Shown in pieces: positions 27,513-36,231 of a DNA stretch of 49,750 nucleotides (the first letter of the stretch is position 1; the number at the start of each line of letters is the position of its first letter). The notes beneath the pieces were generated by a model. The model searched no databases. It had not been told where the DNA came from and saw only the letters and a list, made by a program, of their open reading frames with translations. Source of the DNA: an uncultured Duncaniella sp. (GTDB lineage: Bacteria; Bacteroidota; Bacteroidia; Bacteroidales; Muribaculaceae); the NCBI GenBank assembly GCA_910587165.1, contig CAJUKP010000005.1, positions 92,087-141,836 of the forward strand, read 5' to 3'. The position numbers and the translations under genes are program-made.

Positions 27513-29633
27513 ATGAAAAAAACATTCAGATATATCATAGGCAGTGCCCTCGCCACCTCAGCTCTCCTCCTGACAGGATGCAGTCTTGACGAGGACAACC
27601 CCCATGCCGGCGACGCGACACTCAACAACTTCGCCGCCTGGTCAGGTATGCAGGAAACAACTTACTTCCCCCTTGTCGAGAACCTGTTCTCCCGCTCGGA
27701 CTACTTCATGATGGCCGAGACTGGCACAGATATGTGGGTATGTGCCGGCAACGGCGACAACACCAAGCAGGCCATCTACTACGAGGAGCTCAGCCCGGAC
27801 ACCAACGCCGCCAAGCAGCTGTGGAAGCAGGGCTACCAGACCATCTCGACCTGCAACACCATCATCAACGAGGCAGGCAACCTCACTGACGGCGACCAGA
27901 GCACCATCGACATCCTCGTGGCCGAGACCAAGACCCTCCGCGCCTTCTACTACTCGTTGCTCGTGACCTATTTCGGCCCCATCACGCTCAACACCGAGAG
28001 CTCGTCGGCCATCACCGGCATCGTGGAACTCAACCCCACCCGTGCAAGCGAGAAGGACATCTACGACTTCATCATCAACGACCTGACCGAGGCTGAGAAG
28101 GTGCTCCCCGTCACCCCCTACCAGAACAACCGCGCACGCGTCTCCAAGAAGACAGCCAAAGCCCTGCTTGCCCGCGTCTACGCCCAGCGTGCCGGTCTCG
28201 GCGACAAGTTCTACGACGACGGTGAGAAATACTGGGATCTCGCCCGTCAGACCGCCGAGGAAATGATAGACAACCCCTCGACCTATGGCGTGCAGCTCTA
28301 CAACGATATAGCCGATATGTGGGCCGAAAGCAACAACCGCGACAATAAGGAAGCCCTCTTCCTCATCGCGGGCGCCGATCCCTACAACCAGGCCTATTCG
28401 TATGAGAGCGGCCGTTTCAACAACCTTTCGGTCTATGCCGGAGGCGGCTTCATCGACAACCAGGAATTCTACAACTCGAAGTTCTACAACAACTATCGTC
28501 CGAGCCGCGGACAGTCATACTTCTATGGCCGTCAGAATGTCAACGTGCTGATGCCATCGGAGTATCTCATGTACTGCTTCAACCCCGAGTGGGACCGCCG
28601 CTGGGAATACCAGTGGATCTATGCCCAGAGTGACTTCTCATTCCTCGACTGGGGTGGAGCCGCCACAATTCCCCTCGAGAACGTGGTATTCACATGGAAT
28701 GAAGCAAGCTGCGCCAAGTTCGGCGTGGATCCGTCGCACGCCGGAGAATCCATCCAGCCCTACGCCAACCTCGACTGGGTGAACAACGGTGCCGCCGCCA
28801 ACCAGTATAACGTCCGCATCTGGCCCGAAGGCTCCACAGCGGAATCCAATGCCTCGCAGCTGCTCCGCGTGGCCAACAGTTCAGCCGAATTCGGTCAGGC
28901 CGGCGTGGTCAACTCCACAAGAGCACTCACTGTGCCCTACCCCGTATCGGCCACCGACAACCGCATAAAGGTGCTCTTCCTCCACGACAAGCTCAGCGCC
29001 GCCGAAGAGGCCGCCCGTCCCTACATCACATTCTGCATCAGGGATCTCTATGTCGACACTTATCCTTACGGTGCCACACAGTCCGGCTCCCCCGCCAACT
29101 ACCTGCCAAAGGGTGACAGCCAGACATTCAACGGCAAACAGTATCCCTCGCTGTCAAAGTTCAACTGGACATACGACGGCTGCTTTACCGCCAATATGCA
29201 GCGCAAGACAGGCGACATCTACATCATGCGTATGGCCGAGGTCTATCTCCTCGCCGCCGAAGCCAACCAGAAACTCGGCAAGGGCGAGCAGGCTGCCAAG
29301 CACCTCAACGTGTTGCGCAAACGTGCCCTCCGCCCCGGCTACACCGGCACATACGAGCTGACCAACGCCACAGAGGACGATGTGCTTGATGAATATGCCC
29401 GCGAGATGTGCGGCGAGTTTATCCGCTGGTCGGTGCTCAAGCGCCACAACAACATCGCAGAGCGTCTGGCCCGCTACAACAAGCGCGCCGCCAAGACTTT
29501 CAAGCCATATATGTACAACCGTCCCATATCACAGGAGTTCCTCCGCGTCATCCTCAACGCTGACGAATATGGCGACAACGGCTACGGCACTACCGCTAAG
29601 ACCGGTGTGCTCGAAGGTGAACAGTACCAGTAA
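27513..29633 (+). CDS. SusD/RagB family outer-membrane lipoprotein
   Basis: This surface lipoprotein of 706 residues forms the lid of the SusC transporter and binds the incoming ligand. The signal ends in LLLTGC (Cys23). The tetratricopeptide-like helices typical of the family are visible (LKTLRAFYYSLLVTYFGP, KKTAKALLARVYAQRAG), as is the C-terminal block IYIMRMAEVYLLAAEA. It is on the long side for a SusD. It is co-transcribed with susC and followed by a strong terminator. No glycoside hydrolase lies beside the pair, so the ligand class cannot be deduced. Confidence 0.95.
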   Translation: MKKTFRYIIGSALATSALLLTGCSLDEDNPHAGDATLNNFAAWSGMQETTYFPLVENLFSRSDYFMMAETGTDMWVCAGNGDNTKQAIYYEELSPDTNAAKQLWKQGYQTISTCNTIINEAGNLTDGDQSTIDILVAETKTLRAFYYSLLVTYFGPITLNTESSSAITGIVELNPTRASEKDIYDFIINDLTEAEKVLPVTPYQNNRARVSKKTAKALLARVYAQRAGLGDKFYDDGEKYWDLARQTAEEMIDNPSTYGVQLYNDIADMWAESNNRDNKEALFLIAGADPYNQAYSYESGRFNNLSVYAGGGFIDNQEFYNSKFYNNYRPSRGQSYFYGRQNVNVLMPSEYLMYCFNPEWDRRWEYQWIYAQSDFSFLDWGGAATIPLENVVFTWNEASCAKFGVDPSHAGESIQPYANLDWVNNGAAANQYNVRIWPEGSTAESNASQLLRVANSSAEFGQAGVVNSTRALTVPYPVSATDNRIKVLFLHDKLSAAEEAARPYITFCIRDLYVDTYPYGATQSGSPANYLPKGDSQTFNGKQYPSLSKFNWTYDGCFTANMQRKTGDIYIMRMAEVYLLAAEANQKLGKGEQAAKHLNVLRKRALRPGYTGTYELTNATEDDVLDEYAREMCGEFIRWSVLKRHNNIAERLARYNKRAAKTFKPYMYNRPISQEFLRVILNADEYGDNGYGTTAKTGVLEGEQYQ

Positions 29634-29660
29634 TCAGGTATCTGTAATTTATGGTTCCCT

Positions 29661-29696
29661 GTCCGGTTCCGCTTGTTGCGGAGCCGGACTTTTTTC
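29661..29696 (+). terminator. Rho-independent terminator after susD
   Basis: GTCCGGTTCCGC (29661-29672) pairs with GCGGAGCCGGAC (29678-29689), with one G-U, followed by seven T. It ends the susCD transcript. Confidence 0.85.
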
Positions 29697-29727
29697 TTGT
29701 CAATACGATATTTTTTTAATACATTTG
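29697..29727 (+). promoter_or_regulatory. Promoter of the leucine-rich repeat gene
   Basis: TTG (29697-29699), 20 bases, TACATTTG (29720-29727), beginning directly at the end of the susD terminator. It fixes the start of the next gene at 29757. Confidence 0.65.
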
Positions 29728-29756
29728 CCAACAGATTCATACAAACCGTCACATTT

Positions 29757-31685
29757 ATGTCAAATTCAATCATCTCAAGTAAAATTATTCTGGCCCTGAC
29801 CGTCGCCCTGCTATACCCGTTGCAGAGCATCCATGCCGCCTCACTACCCGAGGCGCAGGATGTCACGGTGAAGAAAATGAACCGTTTCGCCCGTCTGACA
29901 TGGAAGGCTCCTCCGACAGATGCCTCAGACCTGCTCTACACCGTGAGACGCTCTGCTCCCGACTCTACCTTCGTGGTTCTCTCCGAAAAACAGAAAGGAA
30001 CCGACTACATCGACGTGATCTCGGACATCGACACCCGTCAGATCGTAAACTACACCGTCACCGTGATCTCCGGCTCCGACTCGTCAGCAGCTGTGGCCTC
30101 CAATCCTATCATAGTAGGTCCGGCATACGAGCTTCCATTCACCGAGACTTTCGGAAAAGATACCGGCGGGACCTGCAGACCTGACAACCTTTGGCTCACC
30201 GACGGGGATAAATGGAAATTCACCAACCATCCCTCCTATAGCTCCGGAGGAACAACCGTCGACGTGGTATCACCCGCGGCTGACGGAGTGGCCATGACCG
30301 GTTTCGGACCTCAGACCGCAGCCGGAACCACAGCTGCCCTCACTTCCGGATCCATCAATATGGGCGGAATCAAAAACGCGATGCTCTCGGTGGACTATTA
30401 CGCCGTCAGCTCGTCAGGCAACATCATAGAGGTACAGATCTCGGTGACCGACGGGCCTTATGAGACTCTCGATATCATCGACGCGGGCGAAGGTGACACG
30501 GGATGGAAGAAAGCCACATTCCTTCTGGACGCATACGCCAAGGATGTGATCAACTTCAGGTTCATGGCCGTGGCCGGTGAGGCAGGAATCCCTGTATTTA
30601 TCGACGCAGTGACCGTAAGCGCCGACGCAGTCGATGACGTGAACGAATTTGTCAGCGACGGAATAAAATATTCCGTGACCGATCGCTCGGCCCTGACAGT
30701 GGCCGTAGCAGGATACCCCTCTGATAACATAGACGCCGTGATCCCCGCGAAAGTCACTTACGGCACAAAGGAATATACTGTGACCGGCATCGCCGACAAG
30801 GCATTCTACTCCATGACAACTCTCAACTCCGTGGTGATACCGCAGTCGGTCACAAGCATCGGCAAAATGGCGTTCTGGGGCTGTCAGGAACTCACATCTG
30901 TGACCATGTCAGACAGCATCACCTCGATCGGCGAGGGTGCGTTCCTATATTGCTACGCCCTGTCGGATCTGACATTCCCGGCAGCGCTTGAGGAAATCGG
31001 ATCCTTTGCCTTCGGAAATTGCCTCAGCTTGGAGAAAGCCATATTGCCGGAAGGACTCCGCACGGTGGACGAAAACGCCTTCCAATACTGCCTCTCCATC
31101 AAAGAGGCTGTCATTCCCGCATCTCTCGCGGAGCTTCCCCCCTCAATGTTCGTCGGCTGCTCCTCGCTCTCGGCTCTCACCCTCCCCGCCTCTCTGGAGT
31201 TTATCGGTGCAGGAGCGTTCGAGGGATGCTCATCACTCACAGCCATAACCATCCCGGACATGGTGGAGGGTATCTATGCCTATACATTCAGCAATTGCAC
31301 CTCATTGCGTGAGGTGCAGATGTCGGCGTCGCTCGCAAGCATAAGCACCGGAGCATTCGATGGTTGCACCTCTCTGTCGCTCGTCACCTTCAAGACTGCC
31401 ACACCCCCCGTGACCGCCGATGACGCATTCAACGGGATCGCCCCGGAGGCCAAGGGCGTTTGTCCTCCGGAAGCATACGAGGCATATTCGGCAGTGACCG
31501 GTCTCAAACCGCTCGACTTCACAGCCTGCTCGGCCATTGACGACATCAAGTACTCCGGAAACGATGGCACAGTACGTTTCTATAACCTCAAAGGCATCGC
31601 CACCGACAGTCATGACGGTGAGACCCTCATACGCGTCGTCACCTCCCCCGATGGAACAGTCACAGTAAGCAAAATACGCAGATAA
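29757..31685 (+). CDS. Secreted BspA-like leucine-rich repeat protein
   Basis: This surface protein of about 642 residues has a signal peptide ending near SIHA. A fibronectin type III-like domain (about 35-125) and a carbohydrate-binding-like beta-sandwich (about 125-300) precede seven BspA-type leucine-rich repeats (about 345-550) of the form AFxxCxSLxxVxIPxSVxxIG. The last part (RFYNLKGIATDSHDG to TVSKIRR) looks like a divergent sorting tail. BspA-type proteins of oral Bacteroidetes bind host fibronectin and fibrinogen, but binding by this one is unproven. It has its own promoter between susD and the serpin gene. Confidence 0.85.
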   Translation: MSNSIISSKIILALTVALLYPLQSIHAASLPEAQDVTVKKMNRFARLTWKAPPTDASDLLYTVRRSAPDSTFVVLSEKQKGTDYIDVISDIDTRQIVNYTVTVISGSDSSAAVASNPIIVGPAYELPFTETFGKDTGGTCRPDNLWLTDGDKWKFTNHPSYSSGGTTVDVVSPAADGVAMTGFGPQTAAGTTAALTSGSINMGGIKNAMLSVDYYAVSSSGNIIEVQISVTDGPYETLDIIDAGEGDTGWKKATFLLDAYAKDVINFRFMAVAGEAGIPVFIDAVTVSADAVDDVNEFVSDGIKYSVTDRSALTVAVAGYPSDNIDAVIPAKVTYGTKEYTVTGIADKAFYSMTTLNSVVIPQSVTSIGKMAFWGCQELTSVTMSDSITSIGEGAFLYCYALSDLTFPAALEEIGSFAFGNCLSLEKAILPEGLRTVDENAFQYCLSIKEAVIPASLAELPPSMFVGCSSLSALTLPASLEFIGAGAFEGCSSLTAITIPDMVEGIYAYTFSNCTSLREVQMSASLASISTGAFDGCTSLSLVTFKTATPPVTADDAFNGIAPEAKGVCPPEAYEAYSAVTGLKPLDFTACSAIDDIKYSGNDGTVRFYNLKGIATDSHDGETLIRVVTSPDGTVTVSKIRR

Positions 31686-31740
31686 TCCCTCCAGCGACCG
31701 GAAAATCATAAGAAAATAAGAGACAGATTATTCGATTCCC

Positions 31741-31878
31741 TGTCAGGAAAAGGATACAGAAAGACAGAAGGACAGAAGGAACAGATTTTTAAATTTTCAG
31801 GCACTATCAGCTTGATTCGCCGGACCAAGAAAATCTGTTTCTTCTGTCCTTCTGTCATTCTGTATACTTTTCCTGACA
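31741..31878. repeat. Inverted repeat C with octamer-periodic purine-rich arms
   Basis: Arms of 48 bases (31741-31788 and 31831-31878) pair at 45 positions. The left arm contains eight-base steps (ATACAGAA, AGACAGAA, GGACAGAA, GGAACAGA) and aligns without gaps to repeats B and D. It lies 55 bases after the leucine-rich repeat gene, which has no other terminator. Confidence 0.85.
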
Positions 31879-31915
31879 GATCCCTTTAATTAATTAAAAA
31901 TTTTTTAATCAAATA

Positions 31916-31947
31916 TTTGGAGAGGACATTCTAAAAACTTACATTTG
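31916..31947 (+). promoter_or_regulatory. Promoter of the serpin gene with long leader
   Basis: TTTG (31916-31919), 20 bases, TACATTTG (31940-31947). The ATG is 138 bases further on, so the leader is about 130 bases. That leader is AT-rich with no recognised riboswitch. Confidence 0.6.
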
Positions 31948-32085
31948 CAAAAATTCAACATATCCTTTAATACAACATAGTATTTTTTAGTTGACATCCG
32001 ATCACGTTTATCCCTAATTGCGAATCGTATATCTGAAACTTACTGAAAACAAGTTCAAACAAGCTATATCATAAATCCATAATCA

Positions 32086-33348
32086 ATGCACAACAAACAG
32101 TTAATCACAATGCTTGCCCTCGCTCCAATGCTGTGGAGTTGCTCGTCAGACGAACCGGGGAAAAATGAAGGAACCAAAGACGAGGTGAAGAACAATCCCC
32201 GCAAGGAGATAGTGCTGAGCCGTGGTCAGCAAGAGATAGTGGCCTCACAGAACGATTTTGCCTTCAAGCTTTTCGGTGTAGCTGCAAAACAAGGAAACAA
32301 TGTGATCTCTCCGATGAGTGTGTCGATGGCAGTCTCGATGACCGGCAACGGGGCTGCAGGTGAGACCTACGAAGAGATATGCTCGGCTCTCGGACTTCCC
32401 GGAGCTTCGCTCGAGGAAGTCAACACTCTCAACCGCCTGATGCTTGACCGTCTGCCGGTGGCCGACAAGACCACGACACTATCCATAGCCAACTCGCTCT
32501 GGAGCCAGACCGGTTTCAATATCCTTGACGGCTTCATCGGTAATATGGCTAAGTATTATGACGCTGAGACTACCAGCCTTGACCTCGCCGACAAGATGAG
32601 CATCGCAAGAATCAACAGTTGGGTGGCCGACAAGACCGACGGACATATCCCCATGATACTTGACCAGCCCATCGAGGCCACAGCCATGATGGTCAACACA
32701 CTCTACTTCAAATCGGTGTGGAGCACTCCATTCTCCAAGAAAAACACTAAGAAAGAGACATTCAACAATCAGGACGGCACCAAGGCCAAGGTGGAGATGA
32801 TGCACTCCGATCCCGCCCATCTCGGACTCACCGACGAAGGCGCCACTGTGGTGCGCCTGGCCTATGGCAACCGCACCTTCACATTCACAGCCATCCTGCC
32901 ACCCGAAGGGATGACCACCGCTGAATATGCAAACTCCCTGTCAGCCGACAAGATGGTAGAGTGGAACAACGGCTTCAAGGAGGTGGACTACATAGCCGCC
33001 CGCCCGGTCAAAGTGGGTATGCCTCGGTTTACCGATAGTTCCGACTTCGACCTGATCCCCATTCTCAAAGAGCTGGGCATAAAGAAAGCTTTCACCCCCA
33101 TTGCAGAATTCACGAATCTGAGCACAGTCCCGGGATTTCATCTCACCAAGGCCGCCCATAAGGCAACCATCGAGGTTGATGAGGAAGGCGTTGTGGCCAC
33201 AGCATCCACAATAGTCGCCGGAGGCTTCACATCCGTTGGTCCCGTCAAGGCAGACGAAGTGGTGTTTGACCGTCCTTTCATATACATCATCAGCGAGAGC
33301 AGCACAGGAACAATCCTCTTCATAGGCGACGTCAACAAGTTCAACTGA
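32086..33348 (+). CDS. Serpin, secreted lipoprotein
   Basis: This serine (or cysteine) protease inhibitor of 420 residues is exported as a lipoprotein (PMLWSC, Cys19). The serpin core is complete: NDFAFKLF, NNVISPMSVSMAVSM, ANSLW, NSWVADKTDGHI, MVNTLYFKSVW and the closing VVFDRPFIYII with TGTILFIGDV. The reactive-loop hinge DEEGVVATAST has the small residues needed for insertion, which points to an inhibitory serpin. Counting from the hinge puts P1 around Thr or Phe in GGFTSVG, but loop length differs from the standard so this is tentative. In gut bacteria such serpins are thought to counter host or competitor proteases. Confidence 0.95.
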   Translation: MHNKQLITMLALAPMLWSCSSDEPGKNEGTKDEVKNNPRKEIVLSRGQQEIVASQNDFAFKLFGVAAKQGNNVISPMSVSMAVSMTGNGAAGETYEEICSALGLPGASLEEVNTLNRLMLDRLPVADKTTTLSIANSLWSQTGFNILDGFIGNMAKYYDAETTSLDLADKMSIARINSWVADKTDGHIPMILDQPIEATAMMVNTLYFKSVWSTPFSKKNTKKETFNNQDGTKAKVEMMHSDPAHLGLTDEGATVVRLAYGNRTFTFTAILPPEGMTTAEYANSLSADKMVEWNNGFKEVDYIAARPVKVGMPRFTDSSDFDLIPILKELGIKKAFTPIAEFTNLSTVPGFHLTKAAHKATIEVDEEGVVATASTIVAGGFTSVGPVKADEVVFDRPFIYIISESSTGTILFIGDVNKFN

Positions 33349-33363
33349 ACACATCATCCAGGA

Positions 33364-33464
33364 AAACGGATACAGAAGGAAAGAAGGTCAGAAGATACAG
33401 ATTTTTAAGCTGATAGTAATTAATAATCTGTATCTTCTGACCTTCTTTCCTTCTGTATCCGTTT
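33364..33464. repeat. Inverted repeat D with octamer-periodic purine-rich arms
   Basis: Perfect 40-bp arms at 33364-33403 and 33425-33464, spacer 21 bases. Left-arm steps are ATACAGAA, GGAAAGAA, GGTCAGAA, GATACAGA. It is 15 bases after the serpin stop codon and 37 before the next promoter, so it is well placed to end the serpin transcript. Confidence 0.9.
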
Positions 33465-33501
33465 ACTGCCAGGTAACATTACTATAATACATCTTTCCAA
33501 A

Positions 33502-33533
33502 TTTGCCACCGTGGGGAAAAAAGTTTATCTTTG
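33502..33533 (+). promoter_or_regulatory. Promoter of the aminotransferase-tyrS pair
   Basis: TTTG (33502-33505), 20 bases, TATCTTTG (33526-33533). It excludes an open start at 33511, which lies inside the promoter, and supports the ATG at 33568. Confidence 0.7.
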
Positions 33534-33567
33534 CAAATTGAAATGTAACAATCAATATCTCAGAAAT

Positions 33568-34767
33568 ATGATGACCCATGTATCGGAGCGCGTACAGGCG
33601 CTCGCACCATCGGCCACACTGGCAATGTCGCAGAAAAGCGCCGAGCTCAAAGCTCAAGGCGTTGATGTGATCAACCTCTCGGTCGGAGAACCCGATTTCA
33701 ACACTCCCGACCACATCAAGGAGGCTGCCAAGAAAGCCATCGACGACAACTTCACGTTCTACACTCCTGTGGCCGGCTATATGTCGCTCCGAAAGGCTGT
33801 GAGCGAGAAGCTCAAGCGAGAGAACGGTGTGGACTATGCTCCCGAGCAGATCGTGGTGGCCAACGGAGCCAAACAGGCGCTCTGCAACGTGATTCTCGCC
33901 TCCATCAATCCCGGCGACGAAGTGGTCATCCCCATGCCTGCATGGGTCAGCTACGTCGAGATGGTAAAACTCGCCGGTGGTACTGTTGTGAGTGTCGATG
34001 CCGACATCACACAGGATTTCAAGATCACACCCGACCAGCTTGAGGCAGCCATCACCCCCGCCACCCGTATGCTTCTCCTCTGCTCGCCGTCCAACCCCAC
34101 AGGAAGCGTATATTCACGCGAGGAGCTCCAGGGCCTCGTGGATGTACTGGCCAAGCATCCCGACGTGATGATACTCGCCGACGAGATCTACGAGCATATC
34201 AATTTCACCGGATCGTTCACTTCAATGGCCTCCTTCCCCGAGATAGCCGACCGCGTCACCATCATCAACGGTGTCAGCAAGGCATACGCCATGACCGGAT
34301 GGCGCATAGGCTACTGCGCCGCTCCCCTCTGGCTGGCCAAGGCTGTCACAAAACTGCAGGGACAATACACCTCCAATGCCTCATCAGTGGCCCAGAAAGC
34401 CGCCGAGGCTGCCTATACCGGATCGCAGGAGTGTGTGGCAGAGATGAACAAGGCGTTCCTCCGCCGCCGCGACCTTGTGGTCGAGCTGGCATCACAGATA
34501 CCCGGACTCGGCGTCAATATGCCCCAGGGTGCCTTCTATCTTTTCCCCGAGGTGAGCGCCTACATCGGCAAAACCACTCCCGACGGGAAGAAGATCGAGA
34601 AATCGGCGGATCTCGCCATGTATCTCCTCGAGAGCGGCCATGTGGCCACCGTTGACGGCGGAGCCTTCGGAATGGAGGGATATATCCGTCTGAGCTACGC
34701 CACATCCGACGACAATCTCCGTGAAGCGCTCCGCCGCATACGCGAGGCACTTCTCGCACTCAAATGA
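33568..34767 (+). CDS. Pyridoxal phosphate-dependent aminotransferase, aspartate aminotransferase type
   Basis: This 399-residue class I/II aminotransferase probably transfers the amino group between aspartate and 2-oxoglutarate in the cytoplasm. It has the N-terminal INLSVGEPDF, the cofactor-binding GAKQALCN, CSPSNPTGSVY, the LADEIYEHI aspartate, and the Schiff-base lysine Lys238 in NGVSKAYAMTGWRIGY, as in the AspC/I-gamma group. An ATG one codon downstream is an equal alternative start. tyrS follows after 19 bases. Specificity among aspartate, aromatic and other amino acids is not fixed by sequence reading. Confidence 0.93.
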   Translation: MMTHVSERVQALAPSATLAMSQKSAELKAQGVDVINLSVGEPDFNTPDHIKEAAKKAIDDNFTFYTPVAGYMSLRKAVSEKLKRENGVDYAPEQIVVANGAKQALCNVILASINPGDEVVIPMPAWVSYVEMVKLAGGTVVSVDADITQDFKITPDQLEAAITPATRMLLLCSPSNPTGSVYSREELQGLVDVLAKHPDVMILADEIYEHINFTGSFTSMASFPEIADRVTIINGVSKAYAMTGWRIGYCAAPLWLAKAVTKLQGQYTSNASSVAQKAAEAAYTGSQECVAEMNKAFLRRRDLVVELASQIPGLGVNMPQGAFYLFPEVSAYIGKTTPDGKKIEKSADLAMYLLESGHVATVDGGAFGMEGYIRLSYATSDDNLREALRRIREALLALK

Positions 34768-34786
34768 TATAAACCTACCCGAGAAT

Positions 34787-36082
34787 ATGGATTTTATTGA
34801 AGAACTCACATGGCGCGGCATGATCCACCAGATGATGCCGGGCACTGACGAACAACTCAAGAAAGAAATGACCACGGCCTACCTGGGCATTGACCCTACG
34901 GCCGACTCACTGCATATCGGACACCTCGTGGGAGTGATGATGCTCAAGCACTTCCAGCGTGCAGGCCACAAGCCCATAGCTCTTGTGGGCGGAGCCACAG
35001 GCATGATAGGCGACCCCTCGATGAAAAGCCAGGAGCGCAAGCTGCTCGACGAGGAGACCTTGCGTCACAACCAGGAGGCTATCAAGGCACAGCTGTCGAA
35101 GTTCCTTGATTTCGATTCCGATGCCCCCAACGCCGCCGAGATGGTCAACAACTATGACTGGATGAAGAACTTCTCATTTCTCGACTTCATCCGCGACGTC
35201 GGCAAGCACATCACCGTCAACTACATGATGGCCAAGGATTCGGTGAAGAAACGTCTCAGCGGCGAATCGCAGCAGGGAATGTCGTTCACCGAGTTCTCCT
35301 ATCAGCTCTGCCAGGGCTATGACTTCCTGCACCTCTACAAAGAGAAGAACTGCCGTCTGCAATTGGGCGGTTCCGACCAGTGGGGCAACATCACCACAGG
35401 CACCGAGCTGATACGCCGCACCGCAGGCGGTGAGGCATACGCCCTGACCTGTCCTCTCATCACCAAGGCTGACGGCGGCAAATTCGGCAAGACCGAGAGC
35501 GGCAATGTGTGGCTCGACCCGCGCTACACCTCCCCCTACAAGTTCTATCAGTTCTGGCTCAACGTCTCCGATGCCGATGCCGAGAAATACATCAAGATCT
35601 TCACCTCGCTCACCCGCGAGGAGGTGGAGGAGCTTGTGAAGCTCCAGGCCGAGGATCCCGGACAGCGTCCCCTGCAGAAGCGTCTTGCCAAGGAGATCAC
35701 CACCATGGTCCACTCTGCCGAGGAATATGAGAAAGCCGTCGAGGCATCGCAGATCCTCTTTTCCAACAAGGCGGGAGATGCACTCCGTCAGCTCGACGAG
35801 AAGACCCTGCTTGATGTGATGGAAGGTGTGCCCCAGTTCGAGGTAGACCGCAAGGCTATCGAGGAGGGCGTGAAACTCGCCGATCTCATCACCGACATGG
35901 CTCCCGTATTCCCCTCGAAGGGTGAGATGCGCAAGATGGTGCAAGGCGGAGGCGTGTCTGTCAACAAGGAGAAAGTTTCTGACCCCTATATGACCGTGAC
36001 CCCTGAGATGCTGCTCAATGGCCGCTATCTGCTCGTACAGCGCGGCAAGAAGAACTACTTCCTGCTCAGAGTGAACGATTGA
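34787..36082 (+). CDS. tyrS: Tyrosine--tRNA ligase
   Basis: This 431-residue class I aminoacyl-tRNA synthetase charges tRNA-Tyr. The HIGH motif is exact (residues 43-46 in DSLHIGHLVG), and the second signature KFGKT (residues 232-236) is the TyrRS form of KMSKS. The GGSDQWGN substrate motif and a C-terminal S4 RNA-binding domain (VQGGGVSVNKEKV) are present. An open upstream extension overlaps the aminotransferase gene; the ATG at 34787 gives the standard start (MDFIEELTWRGM). It is the second gene of the operon and ends at a perfect terminator. Confidence 0.97.
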   Translation: MDFIEELTWRGMIHQMMPGTDEQLKKEMTTAYLGIDPTADSLHIGHLVGVMMLKHFQRAGHKPIALVGGATGMIGDPSMKSQERKLLDEETLRHNQEAIKAQLSKFLDFDSDAPNAAEMVNNYDWMKNFSFLDFIRDVGKHITVNYMMAKDSVKKRLSGESQQGMSFTEFSYQLCQGYDFLHLYKEKNCRLQLGGSDQWGNITTGTELIRRTAGGEAYALTCPLITKADGGKFGKTESGNVWLDPRYTSPYKFYQFWLNVSDADAEKYIKIFTSLTREEVEELVKLQAEDPGQRPLQKRLAKEITTMVHSAEEYEKAVEASQILFSNKAGDALRQLDEKTLLDVMEGVPQFEVDRKAIEEGVKLADLITDMAPVFPSKGEMRKMVQGGGVSVNKEKVSDPYMTVTPEMLLNGRYLLVQRGKKNYFLLRVND

Positions 36083-36104
36083 GTTCAGGATACGACATAA
36101 CGTA

Positions 36105-36142
36105 CAGGAGGGCGCTTGATTACAAGCGCCCTCCTGTTTTTT
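36105..36142 (+). terminator. Rho-independent terminator after tyrS
   Basis: A perfect 14-bp stem (36105-36118 with 36123-36136, loop ATTA) is followed by six T. Confidence 0.92.
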
Positions 36143-36158
36143 CAGCATCCATGAGACA

Positions 36159-36205
36159 CAAAAAATAAGCCCCGCCGGTTCCATGACGGATATCCCGGCG
36201 GGGCT
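36159..36205 (-). terminator. Terminator of the fumarate reductase/succinate dehydrogenase operon
   Basis: AGCCCCGCCGG (36168-36178) pairs fully with CCGGCGGGGCT (36195-36205). On the minus strand the stem is followed by a run of T (A-run at 36160-36166 on plus). Confidence 0.85.
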
Positions 36206-36231
36206 GTGGTTTTTATCTATTCAACCGTAGA

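Noticed and set aside
31741..33464. CRISPR array, suggested by repeated CAGAAGG-type units
   Set aside because: The units are contiguous eight-base steps inside inverted-repeat arms, with no spacers of equal length and no cas genes nearby.
35174..36184. Long open frame antisense to tyrS
   Set aside because: Opposite an intact tyrS with all motifs, and runs through the tyrS terminator; a shadow.
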